Notes: generated by a model from the sequence alone, not told the origin. Counted from the stretch's first letter, positions 1 through 15,736 are shown. The stretch: 64,000 nt of DNA from Palaemon carinicauda (GCF_036898095.1 NC_090725.1:323166949-323230948), one strand, 5' to 3'. Numbers and translations: made by a program.

Positions 1-700
1 GGACTTTGTAAAAAGTACAAAGGCTTCTTACATTTTGTTAAAAGTACAAAGGCTTCTGGGGACTTTGTAAAAAGTACAAAGGCTTCTGGGGCATTTTTTT
101 TAAAGTAGACAGGCTTCTGGGGACTTTGTAAAAAGTGCAAAGGCTTCTTACATTTTGTTAAAAGTAGAAAGGCTTCTGGGGACTTTGTAAAAAGTACAAA
201 GGCTTCTTATATTTTGTTAAAAGTACAAAGGCTTCTCAGGCATTTTGTAAAAAGTACAAAGGCTTCTTACATTTTGTTAAAAGTACAAAGACTTCTGGGG
301 ACTTTGTAAAAAGTACAAAGGCTTCTGGCGACTTTGTAAAAAGTACAAAGGCTTCTGGCGACTTTGTAAAAAGTACAAAGGCTTCTTACATTTTGTTAAA
401 AGTAGAAAGGCTTCTGGGGACTTTGTAAAAAGTACAAAGGCTTCTTACATTTTGTTAAAAGTAGAAAGGCTTCTTGGGACTTTGTAAAAAGTACAAAGGC
501 TTCTTACATTTTGTTAAAAGTACAAAGGCTTCTGGGGACTTTGTAAAAAGTACAAAGGCTTCTGAGGCATTTTGTTAAAAGTAGAAAGGCTTCTGGGGAC
601 TTTGTAAAAAGTACAAAGGCTTCTTACATTTTGTTAAAAGTAGAAAGGCTTCTTGGGACTTTGTAAAAAGTACAAAGGCTTCTTAGGCATTTTGTTTGAA
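1..700. repeat. 29-30 bp minisatellite
   Basis: About 24 tandem units alternate between two types. One contains GACTTTGTAAAAAGTACAAA and the other ATTTTGTTAAAAGTA. Both end in AGGCTTCT. Alternation of the two types gives a partial higher-order period of about 59 bp, with local runs of one type. The array continues off the left edge of the window and decays after about 700. Confidence 0.95.
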
Positions 701-710
701 GTACGAAGGT

Positions 711-3871
<3,161 letters not shown>

Positions 3872-3938
<67 letters not shown>
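3872..3938. repeat. (GA)n microsatellite
   Basis: Pure GA run of about 65 bp. The apparent RERERE peptide across it is an artefact of the repeat. Confidence 0.98.
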
Positions 3939-3940
<2 letters not shown>

Positions 3941-3981
3941 TATACTGTTGTAAAGTAATACTAAAAGTCAAAGCAAGAATA

Positions 3982-4112
3982 GGTAATGGGACGAAATTTG
4001 ATTAATATTTAAAGGAGTATTCACATATGGTATTGGGACGAAATTTGACAGATATTTAAGAATGATTCTCACATTTTCGGATGAAATTTGACTAATATTC
4101 AAGAATTATTCA
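3982..4112. repeat. About 55-bp degenerate tandem repeat, three copies
   Basis: The motif GGGACGAAATTTGA plus ATATTTAA appears near 3987 and 4035, and as GGATGAAATTTGACTAATATT near 4079. The copies differ by substitutions and indels. Confidence 0.7.
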
Positions 4113-6041
4113 CCCATTAAAGAACAAGATACCATACTATTCTTTATCATCAACATATATATCAAAAGAATGATTCTAGTTTGTTTTCTTCCCTAGAAAA
4201 CCGATTTGTGAAAGGGGAACTCATTATTTCTATTCAAAAGAAAGCAAAAGCTGATTATTGTTCACAGTTTTCCATTAGTAATATAGAAATTTCGTTAATA
4301 TTTTGGGTTTTAATATTTTCTTATTCATGATTCAAAAAGGATAAGGCAAATTTCTCGCCAGTTTTATGATCGTTTGGCAGATTGCATAGGAGGAAAAATT
4401 TAAGGGGCTACTATGAGCAACATACCTTGAATTACAATGATACTGAAGTTCTCTCTTAAATATCCTCCGAAAGATAAAAACAGCATTATTAAAACAGGTA
4501 TAAATCTTAAATTCACCAATTCCAAATATTTTTTCCAGTACATCCTATTCCACAGAGCAATACCACATCCCTCCGGAGCCTAAAGATAGACAAGAATACT
4601 GGAACTCTTGAAAACAAGATTGAAAAATGAAACAAGGAATTACTTGAATGGAAGAAAGGAAACATTGAGTGAAATAATCAATCCAATGAGTGCAAAAAAT
4701 AGCTCCTTAGAACATGGTGTGTAGCAGAGAACTACATACACAAAGGATTACTGTAAATAATTCCATAGGCTATAAAGGGCTCCAAATAACTTACAGATAA
4801 TTTCATTATCCAATAAGTGAAGACAACTCCATAGAAGTGTTTTAAACAACACTACAGAGGAAAGTGTCCAGAATTGCTTTCAAGACCTAAAATAGTCATG
4901 AATAAATGAATAGTAAATGGAGTAAGACTCAAATAACTCCATAAAAATGGGATGTCGGGGACAAACAGAATATTTTAACCTGGTGAATCAAATAAATGTC
5001 TTAAATAGCTTACTGGACCTAGAAACACCTCGAATAAAGGATTCCAGTATTAATGCATTGACTAATTAGTATAAAAAAATAGCCTAAAACAAGTAGAGCC
5101 GGAATTTTTTTCACAAAGCATGGCTAAGGAGTTCCTCAAATAATTCCATAGAACAAGGAGTGCTTCAGCAGAAGTTTTAAGTAAATCGGAACTAAGGCGT
5201 ATAATTCAGATATTGACCGATGGCCAAGCTTTGCCCAGAGAAAATTTATAATACAAAGGGAACTTTGCTAGACATTTCTAAGCAGAAAAGGTCCCCTCCT
5301 AATAAAGCACGAGTACTAAAGAAAGCCCTTTAAACTCCCAAGTGATCGAAAAATAAATCCTTAAAACGGAATTGTCTGTAAACAAGGATTGCTTACAAAC
5401 AGCTCTATAGCGCAAGGAATGTCCTAAGTAACCCAACAGAGCAAATAAAAAACACACAGGATAGCAGAATTCACTCTATGAAGATACTTTAAGACCAAGT
5501 CATAACAACCCCTCACAAAAAGAACAAGTCAAGGAATAATTTTAAATTTCTTGAAATCAAACTGACCCTTTAAATAATGTTAGCTAGTGTGGACCAAAAT
5601 TTCCTTACGGTAGGCATAATCCTGAAACTTAGACCAACCTTGTAAAATTTTGCAAATCCAAGTATGAAGGAAGATATTATGAATTGATATGGGAAGATAA
5701 CTTTAAATTTTTTTTTTTTACAACTAATAAGAGCCCAAAGACATATGTCCTTGGGTGTGAATATCCCTTGAAACCAACATGATACATTATCACTATTATT
5801 AAGAACTAATCATCTATAAATATTCTGAATTCTAATTCATTTTCATTATTTTTTCCTACAGTAACCATTGGAGAGAAACGATTTAAACTATTCCTTTAAA
5901 ATACCAACAAGAAGCCTTAATAAAAATAAAGAATAAAAAAATAAAAACGATATATAAAGGGCATTAAGCCGTGGCATCACCCTTACATCTGAACATTTTC
6001 CATGAAAAACAATAAACATATTATAAAATGAGAAATAGATT

Positions 6042-6110
6042 CTAAGAAAGCCTAAATTATCATGTTTCAAGATTTTAGAAAAGTCTAAATTACCATGCTT
6101 CAAGACTTGA
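6042..6110. repeat. 35-bp tandem duplication
   Basis: AAGTCTAAATTACCATGCTTCAAGA is a slightly diverged copy of the preceding AAGCCTAAATTATCATGTTTCAAGA. Confidence 0.7.
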
Positions 6111-8080
6111 TTAGGAATATATTTGCAAGCTACAAAGCCCTAACTCCTTACAAAAATAACTAGCATTTCCAACGCACCAAACTATCAACAATCGACCAAT
6201 GATAAAATATTAGTCTTAAGCAATATCCATGAAAAGAAACTTCAGAAGACTTCTGTTATAGCATCCACTACAGAATCTGGACAGAACCATCATCAACATA
6301 AACATGATAGCTTAGAGAGGTTTACTACTGTACGTTCAAACCACTCAATTAACATGATGTAAGAATAATTATGATCTAACCAAATAATTTATATCATGTG
6401 CAATTCTCCAGATTATTCCACACGATGAGCAGGCTTCACATCAAATAGAGCAGGAAAAGTGGAACGAAATTGCTGCTGCTGAAACTTGGTTATTCCCCCC
6501 CTACCCCAAAAAATGAAGCAACAGAGAAAAATAAATTAAAAAAAAACATAAGAATCGTCATAGGTTTTATGACATTAAGGTGCATAGAAGCGTTGTAATC
6601 AAAGATAACGATTAAACACCAACAAATATTTACGAAATAGGAAGGCCTAATGACAAGTAAGGGTAGAAACTGAACCCTATATCCTAAGCTAAGACATAGG
6701 GTAAAACCCCGGGTTTGTTAAGTACCTATCCAATCTATTAGCCTTAGTCCAATATCGACAGGTGTCACCTAGACTCCTAGAGCACGGTATTATTAAAATA
6801 CCGTGAAGAATAGATATCACAACAACAAAAAGAAAGACAAAAAAGATCTTCACCCAGCAGAACCTCACCTGATTTAGAAACTGGTCATCAGTTAAGTAAA
6901 GTTAAGATCAAATATCTGGTCCTGTGATAAAAGGTCAGTTTACAAATATACATCATGCCCTATAATCAGATTGATGACTTGGTACGTAAATCTCGTAAAA
7001 AGAAGACAAAATTTACTAGAGATAAGACAATGTTTCTTGTGAAAAACTAGATATTTCATAATAGTAGCAAAAGTTTTAGATTCTATGTTTTCTGATTCGT
7101 AATAGTACTCTAATCAAGTATTTGTCTAACTTCAAATGCTATATACAAATTATAGTAAACATACAAGCTTTGTTGTAAAATTAAATTTGAATTAATTGTC
7201 AGACAACTAAAAATATGACCTTTTAATCTATATCCTTCATAAAACAAGATAAAACCAAGAGTCCTAAACATCACGAAAAATTATATAAGTAAAATTCTTA
7301 ATTGATGATAATACATTAGTTACAGTGTAGCTTGATGTTGAAGCTTCTAGTCAATTTAGTATAATGAGATAGCAAAAGACTGAGTTGGTGATCAAAGTTA
7401 TTGAAGTGGTGATTCAGTGATATTTCCTGTGGCAAAGAAAGTAGAACTTAATTGTACACTTTGTTCTATGTTGAAATTTTCAAATAAAAACTAACAGTAA
7501 CTTTTATGATAGTTTAGACATAATCAGTATTATGTAAAATTTAAACTATATTGCAAAGAAAGCAACAGCTTTTAGGCTTTCATAGAAAAAAGTTTAGCTT
7601 TGCAGTCGAATTCTAACACCCAACTTTAAGAAATTAATTACATAATATCAAGGTACCTAGAGCATCACTTGTAAATTATTAATTCTTCCCACACCTAAGA
7701 CCATATCAAATTTTTTTTTCTTTTTTTACGAAGTCACAGATCCTAAATTCCACTTGCACAGTAGAACGGATGTTTCCTTGTGATGAATGGACATCACCAT
7801 TATATCTGCCTTCATTCATTTGTTAACCTCAAGCATGCGACCACCTGTATCCTGGAAAAAAAAAATAGTCTATGAATTACTCATTTTACAATTTGGGACA
7901 AATAAAACGCTTTGATACGCAAACTGAAACATAATAAAAAGATCATATAAAATCTCTTGGATGAGACTATAGGAAAAAAATAATTAGGCTTTTCATAACT
8001 ATTCTTTTATGACAATCAATAGAAACAAGCACACATGCGTTCCATGGCTTCAGTTTACAAAAATATTTGACTATGTGATC

Positions 8081-8315
<235 letters not shown>

Positions 8316-8639
8316 CTGTACATGTGTTTTCATAGTTTCTCTAAAAATTCATCTTTCGACTAATATTTCTGATTTTCTACTATTGCTACGCAGTTTATCA
8401 TTCATCACTTCAAGGAGATATTTTCAGAGATTGACATGTAATTCTAAAGTTAATATTCTAATGCTTATGAAGAGACCTTCAAAACATTCAGCAAGGAAAC
8501 TCCAAGCATACCTATAAAAACAGATTTAATAAATAAAATAAAGAAATTTTACCATTAAGGATGATACGATTCTAGGAAAATCCCCATTTTTATCTTTCTT
8601 TTTTTTATGATGTTTTCATTTAATTACATCGAGAATTAA

Positions 8640-9300
8640 AACTTTTCGTGCTCCAGATGGAATGGGCTGAGAAAGAGGTCATGTTTTCTTTTACCCACTA
8701 GTCTTCACTGGTATCTAGCACAGCTGGTGAGACATTCTTCCTCCATGCTTGGAAATGTAGGACACCATGGAGCTGTTTTCGCTCATGAGCACCACCAAGT
8801 GTCCTTCAAGAAGAGGGTGAAATTCTTAAAGGGCTAGCCAAGCTGAACTCCGTGATGTTTATAAGCTCATAGCAGTCTTACTTCAACCAGGCTCCAAATG
8901 TCATATGCTGCCCCTGTTGAATTACAACCACCCTCCCATTAGATGCAGTTAATAAAATAAGGAAGTAGAGGGGGAGGTCATGAGAGGACATCCCCTTTGA
9001 AGGTTCTCCTTGTCTAATTACCAGTCCAGATACTTTCTGGAGTTAACGCCTATGGGAACTAAAGGGAGAGGCTCGTCCTGAGACCACAATTACTTCAGGT
9101 CCCACAGCACAGCCCGTACGCAAAGCCTGCCCCCACGTGCTAGGAGTTCTAACATTGATAGGTGGCTAAGAAGAACCAGGCTTTGCTGTGCTGGCTGCAA
9201 GGACGGACACAAGAAGGGAAAGACTGCCACATGCAGACGAGATATCATGTCTGGGGAGGGAAGCACTTTTCCTAGAAATTTGTCTACCTGCCTCCTCAAT
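8640..9300 (-). pseudogene. DIRS-B RT connection and RNase H, decayed
   Basis: Reading minus, the frame 9476-9090 carries LPSPDMISRLHVAVF, LQPAQQSLVLLSHLSMLELL and GGRLCVRAVLWDLK. This is the RT thumb/connection seen before RNase H in DIRS-type elements. Downstream frames contain LKDTWWCS, SMEEECLTSCARYQ and KENMTSF, which resemble the RNase H core and its C-terminal helix. Several stops interrupt it. Homology ends near 8640. Confidence 0.6.
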
Positions 9301-10017
9301 AAAATAGTCATTGTGTAGGGGTGTGAACAAAATTCTCCCAGTTTATCAGAACCTCCAGGTCTTGGCAAAATGCGAGAACCCTGTATCGAAGGACAGGAAA
9401 GGTTTCCTTCGATTCTACTTGTATCAACCATTTGTCCAGGTAGCAAAGCAGCTGCATCCCGTTGGCGAGCATCCACAATGATGCTAGTTCAAAGATCATC
9501 TTGAAAACCCACGTGGTTGAGAGGCCAAAACAGAGGGTTTTAAACTGGAATGCCTTTTTGCTGCTGATCACTCAGAGGTATTTCCTAGATGACGGATGAA
9601 CTGGTATGTGAAAATAAGAATCCCCCAAGGACCAGGATAATTCTGAACCCTGAGGTATTAGAGCCTGAATGACTGTCTGCTGTCTCCATTCTGAACAGAG
9701 TTTGCTGTATACAGTTGTTCAGAGCTGAGAGGTCTCCAGCCTTCAGATGCCTACTTTACAAGAAAGAGTCAACTTTAGAAGTTGAGAGACCAATCTCTGA
9801 CCTCTTTGATAGCGTCATTCTTTAGTAAGGCCTGAACCTCTTGTTGAAGGGCAAGATATTTTGTGGATCCCCAGTGATAAGATAGAAATGACGCTGAAGG
9901 GGAATCAGAGGAGGGCTGAAGCTGATGAAAGGGAGTAAATATGCAGACTGCACAACCTGGAGAGCCCAGCTTTCCGCCCCAAGAAACCACCACCTCCTCC
10001 AACTCCTTTATGGGCAT
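9300..10017 (-). pseudogene. DIRS-B reverse transcriptase, decayed
   Basis: The minus strand encodes, in order: a segment with LALQQEVQALLKNDAIKEV (10017-9775); a frame with NNCIQQTLFRMETAD (near 9720) and FSHTSSSV (near 9600); then FQFKTLCFGLSTTWVF, LLCYLDKWLIQ and LAFCQDLEVLINWE (9571-9308). These match the RT fingers, motif B and motif C regions of DIRS/Ngaro-type RTs. The catalytic Asp-Asp pair in motif C reads D-K at about 9436-9429, so the second aspartate is lost. Frameshifts and an in-frame stop (near 9585) also inactivate it. Confidence 0.8.
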
Positions 10018-10052
10018 CCCCCCACTGGAGGTAAGGCGAGGAAATACTCATC

Positions 10053-11474
10053 CTATCGTAGACATCTTACACATCCTTTTCCCCTGCCTCTGCTATGTCC
10101 TTGGCGCTGACAGGCAGGGAAAGGTTGTGCAGGCTTCTTGAAGATAGATTGCTGTGGCTGCAATCCTCCTCTGTGAAATATTTGTGTGCTGTGAGGACTG
10201 TTCTGCTGGCTTAGGGTGTCCTGACAAGGAAGGTTGTTGCTGATGAAAGGACCAAACTCTCTGCAGAAGACAGTCCTGTGTTTCCTTTCTCTATTTCTTG
10301 GCAGTAGCTCTGACATCCACAAGTGGAAACAAGAACAACTTATTAAGGGTGGAGTTATGTAGGTCCAGACCCTCTCTCCAACCGATGAGTTTATGTAACT
10401 TTAAGGTTGCGGCTTCTCAGCACTTTGGAAACAAATTTGCGTGCTGGTTGTCAGCCATGTGGATTAGGAACTCGACTGCTCTTGCACCTGTCACACGATG
10501 TCTTTTATATGCTGCCTCTTTGTGTCAGTTCAGTCCATAGTATTGGCCAGGTAACCAACTGTACCTGACCAATGGTCGGTCCAAGAAGCCATCTGCAAGG
10601 TGCTCATGGCCGTGGTGTCCATGGTAGAAGCTTCTGCCTGTAAAAATGAGACTGGAACTGCAACAAGTCTCTTGGAGATGCATACTAGAGTTAGCCCAGC
10701 TACTCCAAGATCCAATGCCAGAGGAGACAGAAGGGCCTCGACGTTCCTGTATTACTCCTTTGTTTGGGAAAGGGGCCTGGAACTAATTGAGCTGATTTGC
10801 TTGATCTTAAGGATTCCTTGTCTCATGACACCTGGTCTTTTAACATATCAAGGACTTCATTTGACAAGACTGACCATCAAAGCTTCAAATCAGTTTGGCA
10901 TTGGAGGGAGCGGGATAGAGAATCTCGATAGAAGTTTATTTGCCCTTAACAGGAGAAGCTTAGGCTTAGCCAAGTCTGTTAACTAAATGAATGTCCCTAA
11001 GAGGCTTGAAAAATGTAGAATCCAGCTCTCCTTCCTCTGTAGTTGGTGTGAGGAACAGGTGCATTTTGTTGAAAAGCAATCTTTCTGCCTGCCTCTAGAG
11101 AGACAGGAGCATGGAGAGGGAGAGTATCTAGTTTGATTGCTAGAAAAATGCCTGCGACAGTGGCAAGAAGAGAACTCAAATTCCTCAAACAATGAGTAAT
11201 CCCGGGAGCATTTGGAACACGAATAGGACTAAAATGTATGCTGATGATGAGGAGAGCCCCTAGAAGAACTGTGATTAGTAGAGCATCAGAACTGAGCCTG
11301 TTTATAAGAAGAGTACACATGCTGGAGCACTTCCTGGAGTGATGGGAAGACGAGGTGCCATGGCGAGATCTATTAGGAAAAGATCTTTGTGAAGAACAGC
11401 AGAAGTGCTTATGATCTTACTGAAGATCAGCTAGAACTAAAGTGACAGTGAACTGGTTTTGAAAAGGTGCTGAA
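10053..11474 (-). pseudogene. DIRS-B gag-like region, 3' part
   Basis: Broken minus-strand frames encode serine/arginine- and proline-rich peptides and end in a Gly/Arg-rich tail (SRGRGKG) just upstream of the RT. A short segment with KKPAQPFPACQRQGH precedes the tail. Position before RT and basic low-complexity composition fit a DIRS gag. Gag sequences are poorly conserved, so the assignment rests mainly on position. Its upstream continuation was separated by the 7.8 kb insertion that starts at 11475. Confidence 0.5.
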
Positions 11475-11688
11475 AAATGACAAATTCGTAGATAATTTGT
11501 ATTTTTCCTAACTATACAAACCTTAGCTATTTACATGGGGTAATTACTTCGGCGTAGCTGAATGACGAGCCATAAGAATTTTAACGAGGGTTTACTACCC
11601 CTCCGCTAGTTAGTGGGGGGTAGGGAGGGGTAGCTTGCTACCCCTCCCCCTCACACACACACACACCGGTGAAAGGCTCACTTTACTT
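11475..11688 (-). repeat. DIRS-A right inverted terminal repeat (3' end of element)
   Basis: From about 11510 to 11688 this is the reverse complement of 19114-19250 with few differences. The shared stretch includes GGTAATTACTTCGGCGTAGC and a CCCCTCC-rich segment followed by a short CA run. The outermost 45-50 bp (AAATGACAAATTCG onward) are specific to this end, so the two ITR ends are not identical. That is typical of DIRS1. Confidence 0.9.
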
Positions 11689-11733
11689 AGAAGTAGGACT
11701 TATCTTGGGGGACAGGGCTGGCGGGCAAATATG

Positions 11734-11835
11734 TGTAAATAGCTAAGGTTTGTATAGTTAGGAAAAATACAAATTATCTACGAATTTGTCATTTGTTCCG
11801 TAACTGAAATACAAACCACGCTATTTACATGGGGT
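11734..11835 (-). repeat. DIRS-A internal complementary region (ICR)
   Basis: 11734-11793 is the reverse complement of the right terminus (11475-11540), ending in CGAATTTGTCATTT. Directly after it, from GTTCCGTAACTG to CTATTTACATGGGG, the sequence is the reverse complement of the left terminus at 19282-19240. So both element ends are represented head-to-head in one 100-bp segment between the recombinase region and the right ITR. In the DIRS1 model such a region templates completion of the ends and circularisation of the cDNA. Confidence 0.88.
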
Positions 11836-12293
11836 GACTTAACCCTTAGGAAGGGTGGTAAGTCCCGGCCATACTGGCTTTGGCTTGCCCGGGTATTCCA
11901 TATTCGAGCGATCAAGTACTCGGACAATAGGGAATCCCTGCTCCTCGCTGGCGGTTGTGAAACTGCCACGGCCTACGTAAGGTGTGTGCGAAGGTGAAAA
12001 GTGACTTGTCCCAGGCAGTTGCCCTGGAGTTCCTCAGAAGGAAATCCAGGCTAGGACTCTCCCAATACCACCTCGTCAGGGTATGGGGACATGACAGTTT
12101 TACACCTAATACTAGGAACACAAGGAAGCATGGTCTACCTGCAGTGGTTTGAGGTCAGCTATGCAGAGAACCCAGGATGCTGTTTTCTCCAAGGGAGGAG
12201 AGGATGAAGAAAAGAATAAGGGCCAGACAGATCTTTTCATTCATGCAGACTAACACCAGGTAACAATGCCCTCAACCTTCTGCTACTTGTCCA

Positions 12294-13450
12294 TCAAGGA
12301 GCCTGAGGTCTAGACCAGCTGTTGTGAAGCCACCACAGGGCCGATAGAAACGTATCGAGCCTCCTGTGGGTCATGTCTTGCAGGTAAGGGGCTGAGAAGA
12401 TGGTCTGATGCTTCAACATCCCCGCTTGTAGGACCTGCGTCACTGAATGATGCTCCATGAAGGGCAGGGACGTAGCTACGCCCCTGACATCATGGGCTCT
12501 AGGGCGATGCGACGGAGAAGGGTCAGGATTCAAGGCCGGGTGTAACACCCTGCAAATCCGGGCCGAGATGGTACTCCCGGAGACCCTTCTCTTCGTTTCC
12601 CAGGATCCACGAACGAGGCTTGAGCCTGGAGACGAACTGCAGCCGTTCTCTTAAGACGCCACCTCAGACTCCCTACCGGCAAGGTAGGAGATGGTCTGGC
12701 TCATCTGCTACAGGACGGAGACTCGAAACCTGGAAGGAGTTGAACAGTGGGTCCGGCACTCCCGGATTTTGAGTCTTGGCAACAAACCTTAGGGACGAAC
12801 CTGAATGTTGCCTCCCCCTATCCCCATGAATGGGCGAAGTCGTATGAGAGACCATGTGACTCACTTGGCTGAAGATAGGCTAGCAGGAACACTCTCTACC
12901 CAGTAAGGTGGTGATCTGCGGCCTTACGTAGTGGTTCGTCAGGGGGTCTCTTTAGAGACTTGAGGACTCGAACCACGTCCCAAGGAGGAGGTCTCACCTT
13001 CGACTGAGGGCAGGAGAGGACAAGGCTTCGTATGAGAAGGAAGAGTTCCAGCGAGGGAGAAATTTCTGTCCCTAGAGCCTGGAGGCAAGACCTAAGGCTG
13101 AGGGATAGCCTTTCACAGCCGAAACTGAAAGGCACATTCATCCCGCAATCCCACGAGGGGCTTCGCTATTGCTGGAAGCGGCATCATGTGGAGGGATGCC
13201 CTCTCCACGACACCGACCACAGTAACACGCTCCTTCACCTGGGAGACTACTGCGGAAGATTTGCGCAGGTGTCCAGGCCTCCTTTTCACAACTTGTTGCG
13301 AAAAGCCTCTCTCTTTGAGGAGATGCTGGATAGACTCCCGGCGGGAAGTTGGAGCAAGCTACGGCTTTGCGGAGGATGATGGCATGTGGCTGTGTGAGTA
13401 ACCGGTGACGTGGGGGGGGGGTTTCCTCGGAGGCTCCGTAAGGAGTTACA
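12294..13450 (-). pseudogene. DIRS-A tyrosine recombinase, decayed
   Basis: Minus-strand segments in order: a recombinase N-terminal part (13468-13286 and overlapping frames); FSFGCERLSLSLRSCLQAL and VRPPPWDVVRVLKSLKRP (13141-12896); FVAKTQNPGVPDPLF (12864-12673); and a C-terminal part (12548-12294). The last part holds the HxxR box as AHDVRGVATS (Arg codon about 12485) and a candidate nucleophile in IFSAPYLQDM (Tyr codon about 12386). The first catalytic Arg region, expected near 12870, is disrupted: a TGA at 12863-12861 lies in an AK-stop-V context that would fit CGA to TGA, and the frame is broken nearby. That reconstruction is an inference. Confidence 0.75.
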
Positions 13451-14100
13451 GAGGGACTGATGAGCCACCTGCGAGAGGCCCTAGCGGAGCTAGGGAGGTC
13501 ATTGAGAGACTGACCGAAACTCTGGTTCTGTAGAGTACTCTCCTCATCCGCCAGAACGGGGGAAGGCAAACACATCGATGTTGTCCCACCGTTGCTGGAA
13601 GGCATCCAACCAGAGGGCCTTGGGATCCGGGACCGGGGAGCAGTACAGCGGGAACTTGCAGCTCAGTGCTGTAGCGAACCGGTCCACAGAAGGAGCCCCA
13701 CCGAGTCAGGACTTTGTAGGCTACTTGAGGACCAAAAGACCACTCGGAATGTGATGTCCGTGTTGCACAGCTCAGACTGTCGGCGAGCCCATTCCTTTGC
13801 CTGGAATCAAGCGAGCTGCTAAGGAGACCAAGGGGAACTCGGACCATCCCGGTATCTCTACCGCAGGATGGGATGGCTGTACTGAAAAGTACCTCCTTGT
13901 CTGGGCAAGAAAGCCATCACTGTGGTGTTGTTGATCATCACAACCACAGAGTAGTCCGCCAGGCTAGGTGGAGCTACTGAAGGGCCGGAAACACGGTTTC
14001 CATCTCTAGTAGGTCTAAAGAAGGTACTTGCTGGTTCTGACCACCGGCCTGAGGACCCGTGGTTCAGAACGTGGCCCCCCCCCCTTTCTTTGACGCGTCC
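13450..14100 (-). pseudogene. DIRS-A RNase H and downstream linker, decayed
   Basis: Minus-strand frames near 14080-13830 contain METVFPALQ, then in another frame VVVMINNTTVMAFLARQ, which resembles the RNase H core of DIRS elements. Downstream (13847-13446) the frame carries EWSFGPQVAYKVLTRWGSF and CVCLPPFWRMRRVLYR, which match the linker between RNase H and recombinase. Multiple frameshifts and stops. I cannot identify a Dam-like methyltransferase domain, which many DIRS elements carry here. Confidence 0.65.
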
Positions 14101-14173
14101 AAAACAGCATCAAGTTTGGGGGAAGGGCGAGAAGGTCCACTCCCTATTGTAAATCCTCGTCTGCTTCCCACCC

Positions 14174-14990
14174 CTATGGGTCTGTCTGTTCCGGTTGTCC
14201 CCTAGCGGTCCCGGCGTCCGGGGAGTCGTGCCCCCACTCCCCCGCGCCACGAGTCGCCACTGGAGAGAATTCATCCTGAGGCGACTGTTGGAAACCAGAC
14301 GGGCCAGGGGGGAGAGACGTAACCACCTTGGGTTGGAGGGTCTTCTCGCGTGGGGAAAGGTCTCGCGACCTTCCTCCGTCTTTGTACCCTGTTGCCTGAA
14401 GGGAAGGCTTCGGGAGATTGGTGTCTAAGACCAGGCTTAGGTATACCAGACTCTGAGAGGGCTGTGGGGAGGACTCCTCGAGGACCACCATGATCTTTAG
14501 AACTTGGCAAAGTCCGAGGAGCTTGTCCCGATGACGAAGAAGGGGTGCCTTCGAGTCTGCTAGGATCGGCCAGTCACCCAGGAAACGGAGGGGATGGATG
14601 CCGATCCTGAGAGCCCGTGAAGAGATCAGAGTGGAAATATCGGTGAACTGTTGAGGTGCTGTGGAGAGACCGAAGCACAGCAATTGAACTGGTATATCCG
14701 CCTTCCAGGCAAACTCCAAAGTACTTCCTTGAAGACGGGTGAACCGGGATCGGAAGTACGCGTCCTACCGGACCAGTGTACACGTGAAGTCTTGTGGTCT
14801 CACCGCAAGACTGACCGCGTCTGCTGTTGCTATGCTGAACGGAGACTGTTTGACAACCCTGTACAGAGTCGAGAAGGGAAGGAGATGATTAAGGAGGCCT
14901 CGGAACCCGTTGGCCACCTCTTGGAGGGAGCGTATCTCCGACATGGACTGGACTTCTGCCCGGAGGGCCCGTCCCCTCACCGATCCCTAC
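14174..14990 (-). pseudogene. DIRS-A reverse transcriptase, decayed
   Basis: Three overlapping minus-strand frames together cover an RT. 14980-14765 holds ALRAEVQSM and LYRVVKQSPFSIATA. 14783-14574 holds IPVHPSSRKYFG. 14719-14174 holds LLCFGLSTAPQQFTDIS, LRFLGDWPILADSK and LLGLCQVLKIMV. The order matches fingers, motif A end, motif B and motif C of DIRS-type RTs. In motif C the first of the two catalytic aspartates reads Gly (codon about 14578). With two frameshifts the protein cannot be functional. Confidence 0.82.
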
Positions 14991-15736
14991 CCAGGGAGGA
15001 GGGAGGGGCTCGATACCAACCGGGACTGTTGAAGGAGGCAAGCTCGGAGAGCTGGCCCTCGGCCTAGACTCTGGCGCTCTCCATTCCCCAAGACCAGGGC
15101 AAGCTGCACTGGCTTAAGGGAGCCCTTGGGTGAGTAGACTCGGTCCCGGACCGTATCCTTCCCTTACCGAAGAGGAATCTCTAAATCTGGGGTCCCCTTG
15201 AGGTTTCTCTTGAGGGTCAGAACCTGCCAGAACGCAAGTTCCGACCCCTGGAGCTTCTCTTCCTGATGGACTGGCAGCGAGGTCTCTCATCCCCGGAGGC
15301 TCTTCCTGGGGAGACTCGTAGACATGCCCCAAGGGTCCAACTGGATCCTGTTGGGTCCTTGCGGAAAACTGGGCCTTAGGATCCCTCCTAGGAGGGAAAC
15401 AGGACCCCAGCGATGAAGGATGTAAGGCTTTCGCCCCCTTCGCACGAGAAGATATCTCAGGAAGAGGTGGGGATTCTCCCTATGGAGTGATGGGGGAGAG
15501 GACCGGGTCTTCCGACCCTCCTGGGGATGGGTAATGCTCATCCGCAGGGGAGGGGAGATGAAGTCTGAGGAGGGCTCATCGCCTGCGTAAGGACTCATGA
15601 AGGAACAGGATAGTCCTTGGAGGAGATACCATGCCAGGGATTCCTCTCACCCCCTTCAGGGGGAGAGGAAGCTGCTACTGATTAGTGACCCCAGTCAGAA
15701 GGCACAGGCTCATCGCCTGCATGAGCGCTCTGACAA

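Larger units (their letters stand above)
8640..11474 (-). mobile_element. Older DIRS-like retrotransposon (DIRS-B), gag 3' part, RT and RNase H
   Basis: On the minus strand the order is gag-like sequence (11474-10053), RT (10017-9300), then RT connection and RNase H (9300-8640). This is the gag-RT-RH order of DIRS-type tyrosine recombinase retroelements. The recombinase half is missing, since the homology stops near 8640 in AT-rich sequence. The 5' part of gag appears to continue at 19283-19975, on the far side of a younger DIRS inserted at 11475-19282. Frames are broken by several shifts and stops, so the copy is dead. Confidence 0.75.

Noticed and set aside
1..700. CRISPR-like repeat-spacer structure
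   Set aside because: Alternating unit types are diverged versions of one minisatellite and there are no unique spacers.
13032..13605. Plus-strand frames in the DIRS region (115, 76, 138 codons) as genes
   Set aside because: Antisense shadows of the minus-strand recombinase, RNase H and RT remnants.
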